Shown piece after piece: positions 47,161 to 58,760 of a stretch of 64,000 nt of DNA (position 1 is the stretch's first letter; every line of letters starts with the position of its first letter). A program made the translations under genes and the position numbers. Origin of the DNA: Peromyscus leucopus (Eukaryota > Chordata > Mammalia > Rodentia > Cricetidae); assembly GCF_004664715.2 (NCBI RefSeq), contig NC_051063.1:114252829-114316828 (forward strand), in the 5' to 3' direction. The notes under the pieces are model-generated. The model searched no databases. It was not told where the DNA came from and saw only the letters and a program-made list of their open reading frames with translations.

Positions 47161-49983
47161 TTAAAAGAATTGGTATAATAGGAAATTATAGAGGTTTTAA
47201 AACTCAAAATGTGATTTAAAAACTCTCATATATTTTGATTTCTGCCCATAACATCACAATAATTTAATAATTAAATAATTGTTTATATAATGTCTCTGTT
47301 CCCTACCGCATTTTCTTCATTTGCTCACAAAACTAAACATTGTCTCATATAGTTCACTACTACATCATTTTGCAGAGAACAATGTCTAGCACATGACAAG
47401 TATTTTTAAAAATTGTTTACTATTTTGAATAAAAATTATTAAACATGTATTATTAATATAAGGGTTCACATACTATGAACTTATATTTAAACTCTGGAAA
47501 GTGCTGACAGTATGAAAACTGTAAAACTGTGATTATCCATTGAATAATTTTTTTATGATCAGACCACAAGATGTCACCCTAAGCCTAACATCTAGAATGT
47601 AGTTTCTAGCATATTGACAATAAACTGACTTTCAATTTTTTCAAAATTTAATGTTTATTATACTGAAACCATACCATTGGAGGGTATATCAGTAATTATA
47701 TTTATAATTTAAACATACATGAAGTATTTTCAAGATTGAGTTTCATAAATTCCCCTTTGTAGATGTTTAACAATAGTAACCAGCATACACAAGCAATGAA
47801 AGTGTCTTCCAAATACATTGTGTTGCGAATGCCAGGTACAGGTTACTGTGCTTCTCACCAGCACTGTGTATCAATAAGTAGATAAACAATTGAGTGGGGG
47901 TGTTTTGTGGAAAATAGTTGCTTATCTTTTACTACTTAATTTCTCAAAATATTAAGAAGAATATTTTCTCCCAAAATATTGAGAAAAATATAAGAATATC
48001 TGAGTTATATACATAAAAGCAAGTGATGTGTGTATCATATATAAATACGTCATGTGCTTGCTTTATGTGTTAATGAATGATCCTTGCTAACTTTCAAAGT
48101 ACTTTATTCCACTCTGAACTACTGACAAATGAGAAATCAAAGTAAATAGCAAAGGAACTGGGGAAGTAAGAGAGAAAGGCCATCAAACAGTTCACCATGC
48201 TCCAGGCTTGTCCTGCTATTTGCCGCAAATACAGCCTATCTTATCATTTCATTTTATATCCTTTTACTTTGTTTACTCAAAAAACAGTCTAAAATGTATA
48301 TTACCTTTATAATCAGATAAAATTTTTGTTTAAAAATTAGAAAAGCATTACTGCTGCCTTGGAGAGATACTTTAAAGCAAATGATGGACTACAAAAAATA
48401 TTTATTTCTAGACCGATGCTCTTCATGTGCTCAAAAAGGGTTTGATTTCCTGGTTACGTGTAAATGTTGCAGCACAGTCCTCAGGAATAGTGTTTCATTT
48501 CATTATCCATTTGCGTTGGCTTTTTTTGGCATTATGAGTCTTGTTTATGAAGTTAGCTAGGATTCATCCAAGGTATTATTTCAATGCACTGGCTATCTGA
48601 ATATTAGACCAATGGGTAAAGCACATCTTTCATTATTTGTAACAAAACGGGTGCAGGGTGAGAGGAGAAGTCAAGTCATAGACAATAAACCTATGTTTTA
48701 TTTTTAAATGACAGCCTATCCATGTTTTTATAAAGATCTGAATCTTCTTCAGGATGCACAGGGAGACCTTAAGGAAAACGCCCAGTGAAACAGTCCTTAA
48801 TGATAAGTTAGTGATCAATACTTTGCTTCCACATACAATTCAACAGAAAATTGTGTACTGCTGCATAGTGCTTCTTTGCATTTGGGTTTAATCCCAACTG
48901 ACATTAAAGGGCCAGCCAAAGTAACATGGTATGCAGATTATTACATAACAGCTTTTATACAGATTTATTACATTCAAGCCACATTATAGGCTCTCAGCCA
49001 AGATATTTATCGCTCACTTAAAATAATGGAAAAAATGCAGTTGTTAGTCTCACTCCTCTCCCTTCTTGTCCTCTAGGTAACAGTGCTATCAAATGATTAC
49101 ATTTCAAAGCATTTTGACTTATCTAAATCAGCTGACAGTATTATTCCTATACCAGTTCTCAGGAGCTCAAGCTCCCCAAAGACAGCCAGTCTCAACTAAA
49201 CACATCACGTAAACCAATTGAGATGTGCTGCCATTTAGTTAATGGCCTTTATGAGTCATCAACTAAATGATACTATTAATACTTAATTCAGAAATTTGTG
49301 GTTTAAAATGTTCTGTAAAATACTCTTCTCTAATGACTGTTTATTTAAATTCTGTAAGGCTCCATTTAGAGTTGCTTTTATTTAATGCTAGCTGAGATGA
49401 TTATATTTGTTTGTGTCATTAATCCTTGCCAGCCACAATAGATGAAAGGAATTATTTTTCCCACAGGTAAGATAATTTTATAGAGCTTTTTAACTTCCAT
49501 TTACATTCAATAAATTTATTTTCAACTCTTTAAAACTTAATATCATCTTTTAAATTATACTGAAACTATAATCTTGGGGTTTAACAGTTGGTATATTCAT
49601 TGCTTGAAATAAAAAACATATTAATAAGGAAAAAAGAAGATATTTTAACATTAAGCTTCATAGATTCCTGTAGTTAGATTTTTCTTCCAATACATGCTAG
49701 CATTTAAATGTGATGAAAAAGTCTAGTTGACTCACTTATTTCTTTTAAAATGTTTTATGTTGTTGCTTAGCACATACAAGTGCTGAGCTCAGTTCCTGAT
49801 GCTAAACATAAATAATCAGAAAAAAAAAATTTTCCTGTGTCAAATGGAGTGGTTTTAATGTTCAATTTGTTGTTTTTCTTGAAGGAAATATTGATTTATT
49901 GATTGATTTTCCTTGTTGCTTTTTTTCTTAAAACACCTTGAAAAGATCAATATAAAGCTATGTGAATAAATGAAAAAGATAGG
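47161..49983. other. Long AT-rich intronic stretch, candidate conserved patch
   Basis: This is the longest repeat-poor stretch of the window. No repeat or exon is recognised. The part at about 48930-49480 contains homeodomain-like TAAT motifs and stays complex, with few low-complexity runs, a look common in conserved non-coding DNA. This cannot be tested here. Confidence 0.4.
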
Positions 49984-50131
49984 CTGGGCGGTGGCGGCGC
50001 ACGCCTTTGACCTCAGCACTCGCGAGGCAGAGGCAGGCGGATCTCTGTGAGTTCAAGGTCATCCTGGGCTATAGAGTGAGTTCCAGAAAAGGCTTCAAAG
50101 CTACACAGAAAAACCCTGTCTCAAAAAAAAC
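49984..50131 (+). repeat. B1 SINE
   Basis: ggctgggcggtggcggcgca, gaggcagaggcaggcggatc and gaaaaaccctgtctc form a near-full B1. The flanks atgaaaaagata and atgaaagata look like a short duplication. Confidence 0.92.
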
Positions 50132-50619
50132 ATGAAAGATAGATGTATAAGGACATCTATCAATAAAACACAGCCTTGATTTTCTTCAATATCATTAAAG
50201 AGGAGGCTAAGATTATCTAATTATATTCATGACAGATTGAATTTAAATTCTGTTTACATCAATAAACTTTTGAGTTTACATCAATAAACTTTTCAATTCT
50301 TGATCTAAATTTTCCTAAAAGAAGCAAAAGAGATGAAGGATTTCCCTTTAACCTTGTTCTGAGAAGGACAGCAAAGCTGTGAGAACAACTCCACACTATT
50401 TGTTCTCTATGGTACCTATCCCCAACTCCGCAGCACACTCAGCTTCTCACCTGGGTACCTTTCTCTTCCCATACAAAATATCCTTTCAATATTGATACTT
50501 TTCAATAATCTATCCTTTATTTATATTTTACAATTGGTTTTCTAAGTGAAAATAAGAGGGGGGGAATCTGCCCTTTGAGTAACAAAGAAAATTATCAGGG
50601 GTTTTTTGTTTATTTTGGG

Positions 50620-50623
<4 letters not shown>
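50132..50623. other. Intronic sequence with a small tandem duplication
   Basis: The phrase gagtttacatcaataaactt recurs in tandem with small changes at 50250-50295. Otherwise nothing is recognised. Confidence 0.5.

Positions 50624-50685
<62 letters not shown>
50624..50685 (+). repeat. (GT)n microsatellite next to the exon donor
   Basis: About 31 GT units lie 85 bases from the exon boundary. On the gene strand this is (CA)n downstream of the splice donor. Confidence 0.97.
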
Positions 50686-50690
<5 letters not shown>

Positions 50691-50769
50691 TAGTTATCTA
50701 GGACATTATTCAAAAATATGTAGCCTGATTCTGGTAATTAAGACCATAAGTAATTTCTGTAATACATAC

Positions 50770-50901
50770 CTAGCAAGGCTTGAAACAAGCTGCTCTTAAA
50801 AATGCTCATCACCTTTTTAACAGCATTTTTCAACAGCTGCTCCTCAGGTTTTCTTAGTTTCTTGCAGTATTCTTCCAGTAACAACAAAGCTCGATCAGTA
50901 T
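50770..50901 (-). CDS. Dlg2: Coding exon of Dlg2 (PSD-93), L27 domain
   Basis: On the minus strand tgtgtctttcag precedes the exon (acceptor) and gtatgtatt follows it (donor). The 132-bp exon leaves two bases of a codon at the start and one at the end and is open through 43 codons. They read TDRALLLLEEYCKKLRKPEE, then QLLKNAVKKVMSIFKSSLF and QALL. This is the L27 domain of a DLG-family MAGUK. L27 domains form heteromeric helical assemblies that link scaffold proteins at synapses and junctions. DLG1 has a similar but distinct segment (RALHLLEEYRSKL). The KSSLFQALL ending agrees with DLG2. DLG2 is therefore the best call, DLG1 or DLG3 less likely. Only the L27-containing isoforms would use this exon. 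The preceding exon should lie above 50901 and the next (expected to begin with DIQEFYEV-like sequence) below 50770; I found neither in the window, in keeping with very long introns. Confidence 0.85.
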
Positions 50902-51382
50902 CTGAAAGACACAGTTGTTAAAGTCCACCATGTGGTCCCAGAGAAACCCATTGATCAAACTCATCTATGTTATAGCTGTGTTCCTGATTTCATGACACAA
51001 ATAATTCAGCAAAGTGATCATCTACTCCAGGAACTGCCAAATGAAATTAATAATTATACACAGTGCTGATCTCAAAGCCCACTTTGGTTTTCTTACAGTC
51101 TTACCTTCCAAAAGAATCTGCAACTGTGAAACAACGCAAAGCAAAAATACACTGCTTGCCAGATGTTCACATAATGAATGTGACTCCATTGATAAAGAGA
51201 AAAGAACCATAGTAAATTGATGACTGCCTAGAAATAATGTCAGACATCCTTTATGACCTTTAAGGCCTCCTCCCCTCCGTGAATTTGCAACCCACATCTT
51301 CTGCCTTATTTTCCAGTGTATGTGTCATATCTTTCAAAAGCACACAGTACCCAAATCATACTTACTTTCCCTTCTCACTTCC

Positions 51383-51386
<4 letters not shown>
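50902..51386. other. Intronic sequence flanking the exon
   Basis: The first bases hold the exon's acceptor and pyrimidine tract (minus strand). Open frames at 51014-51297 lack recognisable similarity. Confidence 0.5.

Positions 51387-51447
<61 letters not shown>
51387..51447 (+). repeat. (CA)n microsatellite
   Basis: About 30 CA units without interruption. Confidence 0.98.
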
Positions 51448-51448
<1 letters not shown>

Positions 51449-51725
51449 CTTACTACTCCCTGTACTAAGATACTCCCCCCACTACCACTATCTCACCCCA
51501 GAATCAGTGTTCTATTGAAAGAGCTCATTGACTTAGGACATGAAACCCACTTAGCCACTACATATGAACTACAGCATGTTACTTAACCTCTCTGAACTTC
51601 CCATTTCCTCACAGGTATTAGTAATAAGTAAAAACAATAATCCTCAGCCCAATGTCTATTACATAGAAAGCAAATGATAAGCCAACTGAAAACCTACCTT
51701 TCTTTAATTTAGACCTCATTCAAAT

Positions 51726-51727
<2 letters not shown>

Positions 51728-51798
<71 letters not shown>

Positions 51799-51816
51799 TT
51801 CTCCTTTTCTCTCTCT
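51728..51816 (+). repeat. (CT)n microsatellite
   Basis: A pure CT run with a few TTT interruptions near its end. Confidence 0.97.
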
Positions 51817-52314
51817 TAGAGCCATCTCTGATGGTTAAAATCAAACACTATCTCCCCTGTTTCAAAAACAGTTTGTACACAAATCCTGTAGTCATTCAGA
51901 GTATATATAGTGTAATGTAAAATAAAACATCATAACTATTATCTTCACCTCTCAGGAAAAACTCCTTGGAAATACCCAGAGTGACACATTTTGCACATAG
52001 GTGAAATACACTTGAAATGTAATAACAATTAACATTTATTGATTGCTTTACTTCTGAACACAACTTCCTTTCTCCTGAACTCTTCAGTTCTTTCCCCACA
52101 CACAACCTTTCTCAGCTAATAGTACTTCCTAGTTCACGGTAAGTCCGAACAGGCTACAAACTCTTAGCATATATTGACTTAGTGAAACCGTTTCATATTT
52201 TGGCCATCTGTTACTATGGATGAAATATTTACACTTCTATCAAAAGTAAAATCCTCTACTATAGATCGTTTTTATACTTTCTTACCTACTCCAGAGTGTA
52301 ACCAGAAGATTACC
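51817..52314. other. Intronic sequence, nothing recognised
   Basis: No repeat or exon is recognised. Confidence 0.5.
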
Positions 52315-52681
52315 TGTGTCCCGGCCTGCCAGCAGTCAGTACAAATCTCTCCCACTCGCGTCCCCCAAGTAAACACACAGAGGCTTATATTAACTATAAC
52401 TACATGGCCATGGCTCAAGCTTTTTGCTAGCTAGCTCTGATATCTTAAATTAGCCCATTAACTATTAATCTATGTATTGCCACATGTTCCGTGGCTTTAC
52501 CTGTGTCCCACTATATGATGCTTCTTGGGTGACTTATTGGCATCTCTCCCACCTTCTTCCTGTCTCTCTCTTTGAACTTCTCGCCTGCCTCTAAGCTGCC
52601 TTGCCATAGTCCAAACGGCTTTATTTATCAACCAATCAGAGAAACACATATTTGCAGCATACAGAAAGACATTCCCCATCA
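52315..52681 (-). mobile_element. 3' LTR of a truncated class II ERV, minus strand
   Basis: On the minus strand the LTR starts TGATGGGGAATG right after the purine run agaaaaggggaag (52682-52694, a polypurine tract). It ends ggccgggacaca. It contains ctgattggttgataaataaa and gggctaatttaagatatc, so it is related to family A (18458, 56866, 60094). Confidence 0.82.
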
Positions 52682-53720
52682 CTTCCCCTTTTCTGTCTAA
52701 ACAAAAAGAAGGTTTTAACTTTAACCTATTAAAATTACATATAACAAAACAGTTATCAAGCAAGAATTACAGTTACAATATCTAGTTTATTTGTATTTTG
52801 TAAAATTAAAGAAGAAAACTTTTACTTATCCTATATTTGTGAGTCTAAGGTTTTATATCTAATTTATCTTTTATCATAACCAAGGAAAATTATAACTATC
52901 TAGTCTCTAACTACATCAAAGATCCCAGAAGAATATAATAATACCTAAGTAAACAGGAAATGCATTGTGAGCAACTTCTAAAATTCTGGAAATGACAGAG
53001 ACAGTTGCCTGCCTGGACAGTTACCCAAAGTTCCTCTGTAACATTGGGTCATTCATCTTTAGCCCATAAGCCTAGTCTCTCAGTCATCTTTTCTCTTTGT
53101 CCTGTTGAATGTCTGACAGTCTTCTCTGTGAAGCAGGAACCTGAAGGACCATCTTGCCTTGTAAAGTTCAGTGGTCACCTTGCTATGGGTCCTGCATGTC
53201 CAGTCCATAAAACATTTTGTCAAGCAGTCCAGGCAAGAGCAGTTTCTTGCCCAAATGGCTATTTTTGCCAAGAAGATAAACTCCATATAGAGTGTTTTTG
53301 ATGCCCATCTTTTTCTTTGAAGTAAATCAGTGCTGCCAGGAGCAGATGTGTCTCACTGTCCAGAAAGTCTTAAGTTTTTAAAAAATTTTAAATGCCATAT
53401 TTTGTAGGTCTTTGAAGTATTTGAAGATTACCTACCTAATTGAAATATACCCATGTATACCTAGAAAACTTAACTAATGTGACTGTAAGTTTGATTATCA
53501 TAAATGACAAATTATTAATCTGTATTTCTCAACTGTACATTACAATTTTAAATGAGTTGCACAAACAAAATACTTTAAACAAGAATAGAAATATACATAC
53601 AGTGTAACAAAATTAACTTTAAATTTGTATCAATAAACTAAAATCCATAGCATTATAAAACATTTCAAACAAGCTGTTGCTCTTTAAAAGTAGATTTAAT
53701 AATCTATCCTTTAATCCTAT
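52682..53720 (-). mobile_element. Internal 3' part of the same ERV, non-coding
   Basis: This continues upstream of the polypurine tract on the minus strand. It has no intact frame of note. No second LTR is found beyond it, so the provirus is 5'-truncated. The upper limit is approximate. Confidence 0.5.
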
Positions 53721-53839
53721 CATATCTACACCCCAGAATACTGTTCTATCATCATTGTTTCTTATTATTTCAGTCATTCCCATCAGCATATAAATAACCT
53801 AAAATACTAGTGACCTGTTTTATAGATTAATTTTTATGA

Positions 53840-54022
53840 CTTTAAATTATGTGTAGGTGTGTGTCTGAGTGCAGGTTCCCATGGAGGCCAAAATCATTGG
53901 CACTCCTGAAGCTGGAGAAACAGATATTTGTGAGACGCCTGATGTGGGTGCTAGGAACAGAACTGGGGTCCTGTGGAAAAAGCAGTAAGTGCTCTTAACC
54001 ACTGAGCCATCTCTGTGGCCCA
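53840..54022 (-). repeat. B2/B3-type SINE, minus strand
   Basis: gcaggttcccatggaggcca, tgggtgctaggaacagaact and taaccactgagccatctctg are reversed B2-superfamily blocks. Confidence 0.8.
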
Positions 54023-54447
54023 AACCACTGACTTTAAAAATATTTGACTCCAGTTCTAATTACAGTGCTAACCCACTCAATAACAAAACTCCATGAAATG
54101 TTTACTGTCTATTTTTCCTTTCCTTTGGTTGTTTTGTATACTACTTTAATCAGACTATAATTTCACAAAAGAGTCACTGTCACTGTCATCTCTCATTTCC
54201 TTATTCACAAAGCCAGTGGTCAGTTTTGAGTCATCTCATGTGACCCAACAGTAGCCTCTGATGCTGTTGCACTACTGAAGACACTTACATGAGTTTATTA
54301 TAAAGTTTACTAATGTAAGGACAAGGTGTGTTATTTTATTATCAATTTTGTTTGTTGACTCTCAAGAATTTTTTATTAGTTTTTGCCAGATTTTTACTGG
54401 GGATGGAACCGATGAATGAGTAGTCATAATACAAATGTTGGTCCTAT
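54023..54447. other. Intronic sequence, nothing recognised
   Basis: No repeat or exon is recognised. Confidence 0.5.
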
Positions 54448-54745
54448 AGTTTTGTTCTGAAATGCTACAATTTGACCCCATATTAAGGGCTTGGTCATCA
54501 GCCCATTGCACTACTGGGTTGTGATGGAACCTTAAAGAGGTCCAGCATTGTTGGAATAAACCAGGTCAGGGGGGCATGCCTTTGATGAGACACTGGGACA
54601 CCAGCTACTTTTTTTCTCTTTGTCCTTCACTACCCAGCAGCCATGAGGTAAACAGACATTCTATACTATGTAATTTCCTCATGGTGCACTCTGCCACCAC
54701 AGGCCCATTATTCTTCAGCTCTTACAATTTGGAATGTGCCAACTC
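54448..54745 (+). repeat. Old MaLR LTR
   Basis: ttaagggcttggtcatcagc, tgatggaaccttaaagaggt, gcagccatgaggtaaacaga and ctgccaccacaggcccatta match the MLT1/MTE-like layout. Confidence 0.6.
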
Positions 54746-54835
54746 CAACTCATTATGATCTCTAGGGCAGCACTCTGTTTTCCTCTTATATCATGAAGGA
54801 AATCGCTTCTTCATCACTTCCACTTACTACATAAG

Positions 54836-54957
54836 CCAGGCTGGCCTCCAATTCCCATGCTACCAAGCTGGCCTCAAGCTCACTATGTAGCCCAAGCCTA
54901 GAATCCATGATCCTCCAACCATCATACATGATGTATGACTCACCATGCCCACCTTGA
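54836..54957 (-). repeat. Old B1-like SINE, minus strand
   Basis: taagccaggctggcctccaa, ctcactatgtagcccaagcc and atgactcaccatgcccacc form a reversed B1-like element. Confidence 0.6.
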
Positions 54958-55175
54958 CTCCTACACTTCTCCTCTTGCTGAACCTACTCCAACCACAGTG
55001 GTTTTAGTTCTTTTTCAAATGCACCAAGAATACTCTTACCTCAAGGCCTTGCAATTCTGCCTAACACACTCTTCCATCAGATAGCCAGAGCTTAGTCCTC
55101 CACTTCCATCTTTCATCTATCACTTTAGCTGGGAGGGGGATTTCAAGACTACTCCCTTTACAAAGGTAAGAATCC

Positions 55176-55262
55176 GGGCCTGGAGATATATAGTGTAGTC
55201 AGCAGAGCACTTGTCTAGTATAAAATGAGCCCTGGATTTGATGCTCAGTATCTCATGAAACC
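55176..55262 (+). repeat. ID-type SINE
   Basis: ggcctggagatatatagtgt, agcagagcacttgtctagta and ccctggatttgatgctcagt follow the ID element closely. Confidence 0.7.
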
Positions 55263-55269
55263 AGGCAGG

Positions 55270-55443
55270 GTTTTGATTTTTATTTCCTTGATGGCTAAGA
55301 ATGTTGAATACTTTTTAAAACATTTCTCAGTTAGGTTAGTGGATCTGGGAGGATTTGGGGGGGAATGTGGGAACAGAACATGATCAAAATATAGTGAAAC
55401 CATGTATGAAAGTCTTAAAGAATGAATAAAATAGATTTTTAAA
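55270..55443 (+). repeat. Short L1 with 5' inversion
   Basis: 55270-55340 is minus-strand L1 (ttttgatttttatttccttg, gatggctaagaatgttgaat). 55341-55443 is plus-strand L1 3' UTR (ggatctgggaggatttgggg, catgatcaaaatatagtg) with an A-rich end. The arrangement fits twin priming. Confidence 0.55.
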
Positions 55444-55587
55444 CAGGCATGGTAGCATATGTCTACAATCTTAGCAGTCGGAAGATACAGACAGAAAGAC
55501 CAAAAGGTTTAAGGTCATCTTCAGCTACACACACAGTAAGTTTGAGACCAGCCTGTGCTATAATGAGACCTTATCTCAAAAAAAAGT
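55444..55587 (+). repeat. B1 SINE, diverged
   Basis: caggcatggtagcatatgtc, aagtttgagaccagcctgtg and gagaccttatctcaaaaaaa are B1 blocks. Confidence 0.75.
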
Positions 55588-55659
55588 GAGAATCTCAGTT
55601 AAGCAATGATGGATAAAGGAAGACATAGCATAGTTTGTTCCCTTCTCCCTAAGAGTGCA

Positions 55660-55785
55660 AAGCCGGGTGCAGCAATGCACACACCTACAGTGGTGTCTCC
55701 AGCTCTCTGGGGACAAAGACAGGAGACCTATAAATTTAGAATCTGTCTAAGCTATGTAGTAAGATTCTGTCTCAAAAGACAAAGC
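55660..55785 (+). repeat. Old B1-like SINE
   Basis: caaagccgggtgcagcaatg, ggggacaaagacaggagacc and taagattctgtctcaaaaga are decayed B1 blocks. Confidence 0.6.
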
Positions 55786-56859
55786 TAAAAATAAAAAAAT
55801 ATCATCATGGGTGGAGAAAAAGAATCAGACCCTCCTGCGCTCATTCTCCAATGGAATACGATTTGGAAAGTTTTTCACACAACAAATACCTTCACAACAG
55901 CTAAGGAAACTGAGTGCTTTCAGTATAACAAAATGAATATGTACTTTAAAGAAGGCAATAAGGAAGAGTTGCCCATGTTACACCTGCCCTAGCTCCAAGA
56001 AGCTCTGTGAGGATAGAAACACATCCTATTTGGAGGCAGGAAAGAAAATCAAGTGCAGGTCTTAAGACTTGATTTGAAATCTGGGTCTTTTTTTATTTGT
56101 GTCTACTTCAGTGTATACATTTCTGAGCAAAGCTCTATGACCCCCACTGCCAGGATAATACCCACAGGCTGAACCACTGAAGCTGTTAGATCAGGTGGCC
56201 CGCTGCCTCTGGCCCCACTCCTCAACCTGTTAGTAGATAGACCAGGGATAGAAAGCTAATTCAGGGCTTTGATTAGAGCCCAGTGCCAACCTCACCACTA
56301 TAATGAAGACCCTGTAGAGACCTCTACATCAGTAGAACAAATGAGAGTTTTGTCCTGTAGCATTCCTCACCCTAGAGGGAGGCTGTGTGCATACCCACAC
56401 TCTTTTGAATTCTACACAGGTCCCTGTGGGTTTATGACACTCAGGTGTAACTCATATTAGCATCAACCTTGTGACCAACAGTGTGTCTTTATGACCTGTT
56501 CACCAGCTTAAGACAGCACAGCTGTTACCACACCAGTGTTTACAGATAGGGTTCCAGCACTAGATGGAGACCTTATCCCAGTAGGAATGACTCACGTTTT
56601 ATCCTGAACCACTACTAGTTGGAGTGTGAGTCTTGGTATACCCAGAAATTGATCAGATGTGAAACTCAAGCATGACCCAGCTTAGCATCAGTCTAGGTAG
56701 CCTAAGTATTTGAAGGGTGGGCAGTTGCTAACAGATAAAATGGAGTTGTGGGCATAAGGCTTTGCCCTGTAAATCAGTTTGGGTTGGAGAAACCTAACAC
56801 TGGGCAGATCCTCAAAGCCCCCACCCCAAGGCATACCTGTGAATAGAGCCTCCGAAACA
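55786..56859. other. Intronic sequence, GC-richer, nothing recognised
   Basis: Several short open frames exist, but none shows similarity I recognise. The base composition is higher in GC than most of the window. I cannot name a repeat. Confidence 0.45.
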
Positions 56860-57414
56860 GTCTATTGCTGTGGGATAATTTGTATGTCCTGTAGGAGCCC
56901 TTCTTGGGTTCTTTGTGGCGTTACCCAGCAGGTCCGTATAGAGGATGATTAGGACCATGGGCCTGAGTGCAGGTGTTTGAGATGGTCTGCACTTGGCTGT
57001 GCTGGGGGATGGTCTGTATGTCAAGTTGTTCTGATTGGTCAATAAATAAAACCTGATCGGCCGTGGCTAGGCAGGAAAGATAGGCGGGACTAACAGAGAG
57101 GAGAAATAAAAGGACAGAAAGGCAGAAAGAGACGCTGCAGCCGCCGCCATGACCAGCAGCATGTGAAGACGCTGATAAGCCACCAGCCACGTGGCGAGGT
57201 ATAGATTTGTAGAAATGGATTACTTTAAGATAAAAGGAAATGGTTAATTTAAGATAAAAGAACAGTTAGCAAGAAGCCTGCCACGGCCATACAGTTTGAA
57301 AGCAATATAAGTCTCTGTGTTTACTTGGTTGGGTCTGAGCGTCTGTGGGACTGGCGGGTGATAAAGATTTGTCCTGACTGTGGGCAAGGCAGGAAAACTC
57401 AAGCTACAGTCTAT
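56860..57414 (+). mobile_element. Solo LTR, class II ERV, family A copy 2 (long form)
   Basis: The LTR runs 56866-57408 with TG...CA ends and an exact GTCTAT duplication (56860-56865 and 57409-57414). It begins tgctgtgggataatttgtat and ends actcaagctaca. About 165 bp near the 5' end are absent from the other copies. The palindrome gccacgtggc is at 57186-57195. A local duplication of ttaagataaaag occurs near 57225-57265. Confidence 0.9.
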
Positions 57415-57767
57415 TTTTAGGGGAAATCTATGGAACTTCTATCTCAACTACCATCACCTGTGATGGTTGTAGTAGTCTTAGGCCACCAGGCTACAAGTGG
57501 AAGCTGATAACAGTGTGTGCCTTTGTTCTGCCCACTTTTAGATTGTTCTTGATGGGCTGTGGGCTCCGGATATAATATGGCTAAATGACAGTGATAGCTA
57601 CGGATTTAAGATAGGACCCAGAGACTGATCCATCTATGGTGACTCTGCCCAAAGCCAGACAGAATCAGCAGTGCAAGGCTGCAGGCTGGTAAGTGCAAAC
57701 AAGGAATCTTGTCCTACCCTGGCCCTAAGAGAGAAGCTTGTAAAGACAGAGTGCTCCTTAGGGGGGC
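57415..57767. other. Intronic sequence, nothing recognised
   Basis: No repeat or exon is recognised. Confidence 0.5.
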
Positions 57768-57970
57768 TTTCCAGAAGTATGGTGGCACACCCCTGTCATC
57801 TCAGAACTCCACAGGCCGAGAAAGGAGGACAGAGGATGGAAAATGTAAGCTAACCTGAGCTGCACTGCAAGATACTACCTCAAAAAACCAAGGGTTTAGA
57901 TATACCTCAGTAACAGAACCCTTGCCTAGCAAGGGGATGGCTCAAGGCTCGATTCTCCCTAGCACTGTAA
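57768..57970 (+). repeat. B1-ID composite SINE
   Basis: A B1-like part (gtatggtggcacacccctgt, actacctcaaaaaacc) is followed at once by an ID-like part (gggtttagatatacctcagt, cccttgcctagcaagggg, ctcgattctccctagcac). The order matches the copy at 20690-20937. Confidence 0.6.
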
Positions 57971-58524
57971 ACAGTAAGTATATAACAATGCTGTCTTAGA
58001 GGCAAACTTGGGGTTGACTGCCCTCTAGACTGAAATGCCCACACTTCCGTGGCAACGCCCGGCAAATTTCAAATTGGACACCATCCAGTGCTTCAATAGT
58101 GGAGGTGATTATAGGCTCAGAGAAAATAAGCAACCCCTACTTAGAATTTCTGGAAATTCACAGTGGGAGGATTGTAATGAACAGTTAATCCTCTTATGCT
58201 AAGATAATATCTATGCCAACCAGCTTCAGGAACTTTCAGGAGACCATCACCTCACAAAATATTTAAAATAAGGTGCCAGAAACTGACCAGGTAGTACTCA
58301 CCATGGGAGAATTTTGAGATAGAATATTTATAACAGCAGTTTAAAGAAAATTCAGTGAAATTGAAGACAAAAGGGAAAAATGTTTGAATAATCTAAGAGA
58401 AATTTAGAGATAAAAGCAATATAAATATAAATCAAACACAAATTAATGACACAAAAAATACACTAAAGAATTTTTTGAAATGTGAAAGAAGACATCAACA
58501 GCAGGCTAGACAGGACAGAAGAAA

Positions 58525-58760
58525 TAATCAAGGCCAGTGAGATACTCAGTGGCAAAAAGTGTCTGCTGCCAAGCCTAACAACCTGAGTTCAATCCCCAGG
58601 ATCTACATGATGAAAGCAGAGAACCATCTCCCACAAGTTGTCCTCTGGCCACCACAAATGTTCATGGAAACACACACACACACGGGAAGGAAGAAAAGAT
58701 GGAGGGAGGGAGAGATAATGAGAGGGATGAATGGAAGGAAGGGGGAGAGAGGGGAAATGT
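58525..58760 (+). repeat. B3-like SINE with purine-rich tail
   Basis: ggccagtgagatactcagtg, gagttcaatccccaggatct and agttgtcctctggccaccac identify it. A short CA run and a GGAA/GGGA-rich tail follow. Confidence 0.72.

Noticed and set aside
51279..51586. Thr-His repeat frames, and similar frames at 12237, 35396, 47153 and 50575
   Set aside because: By-products of CA/GT dinucleotide repeats.
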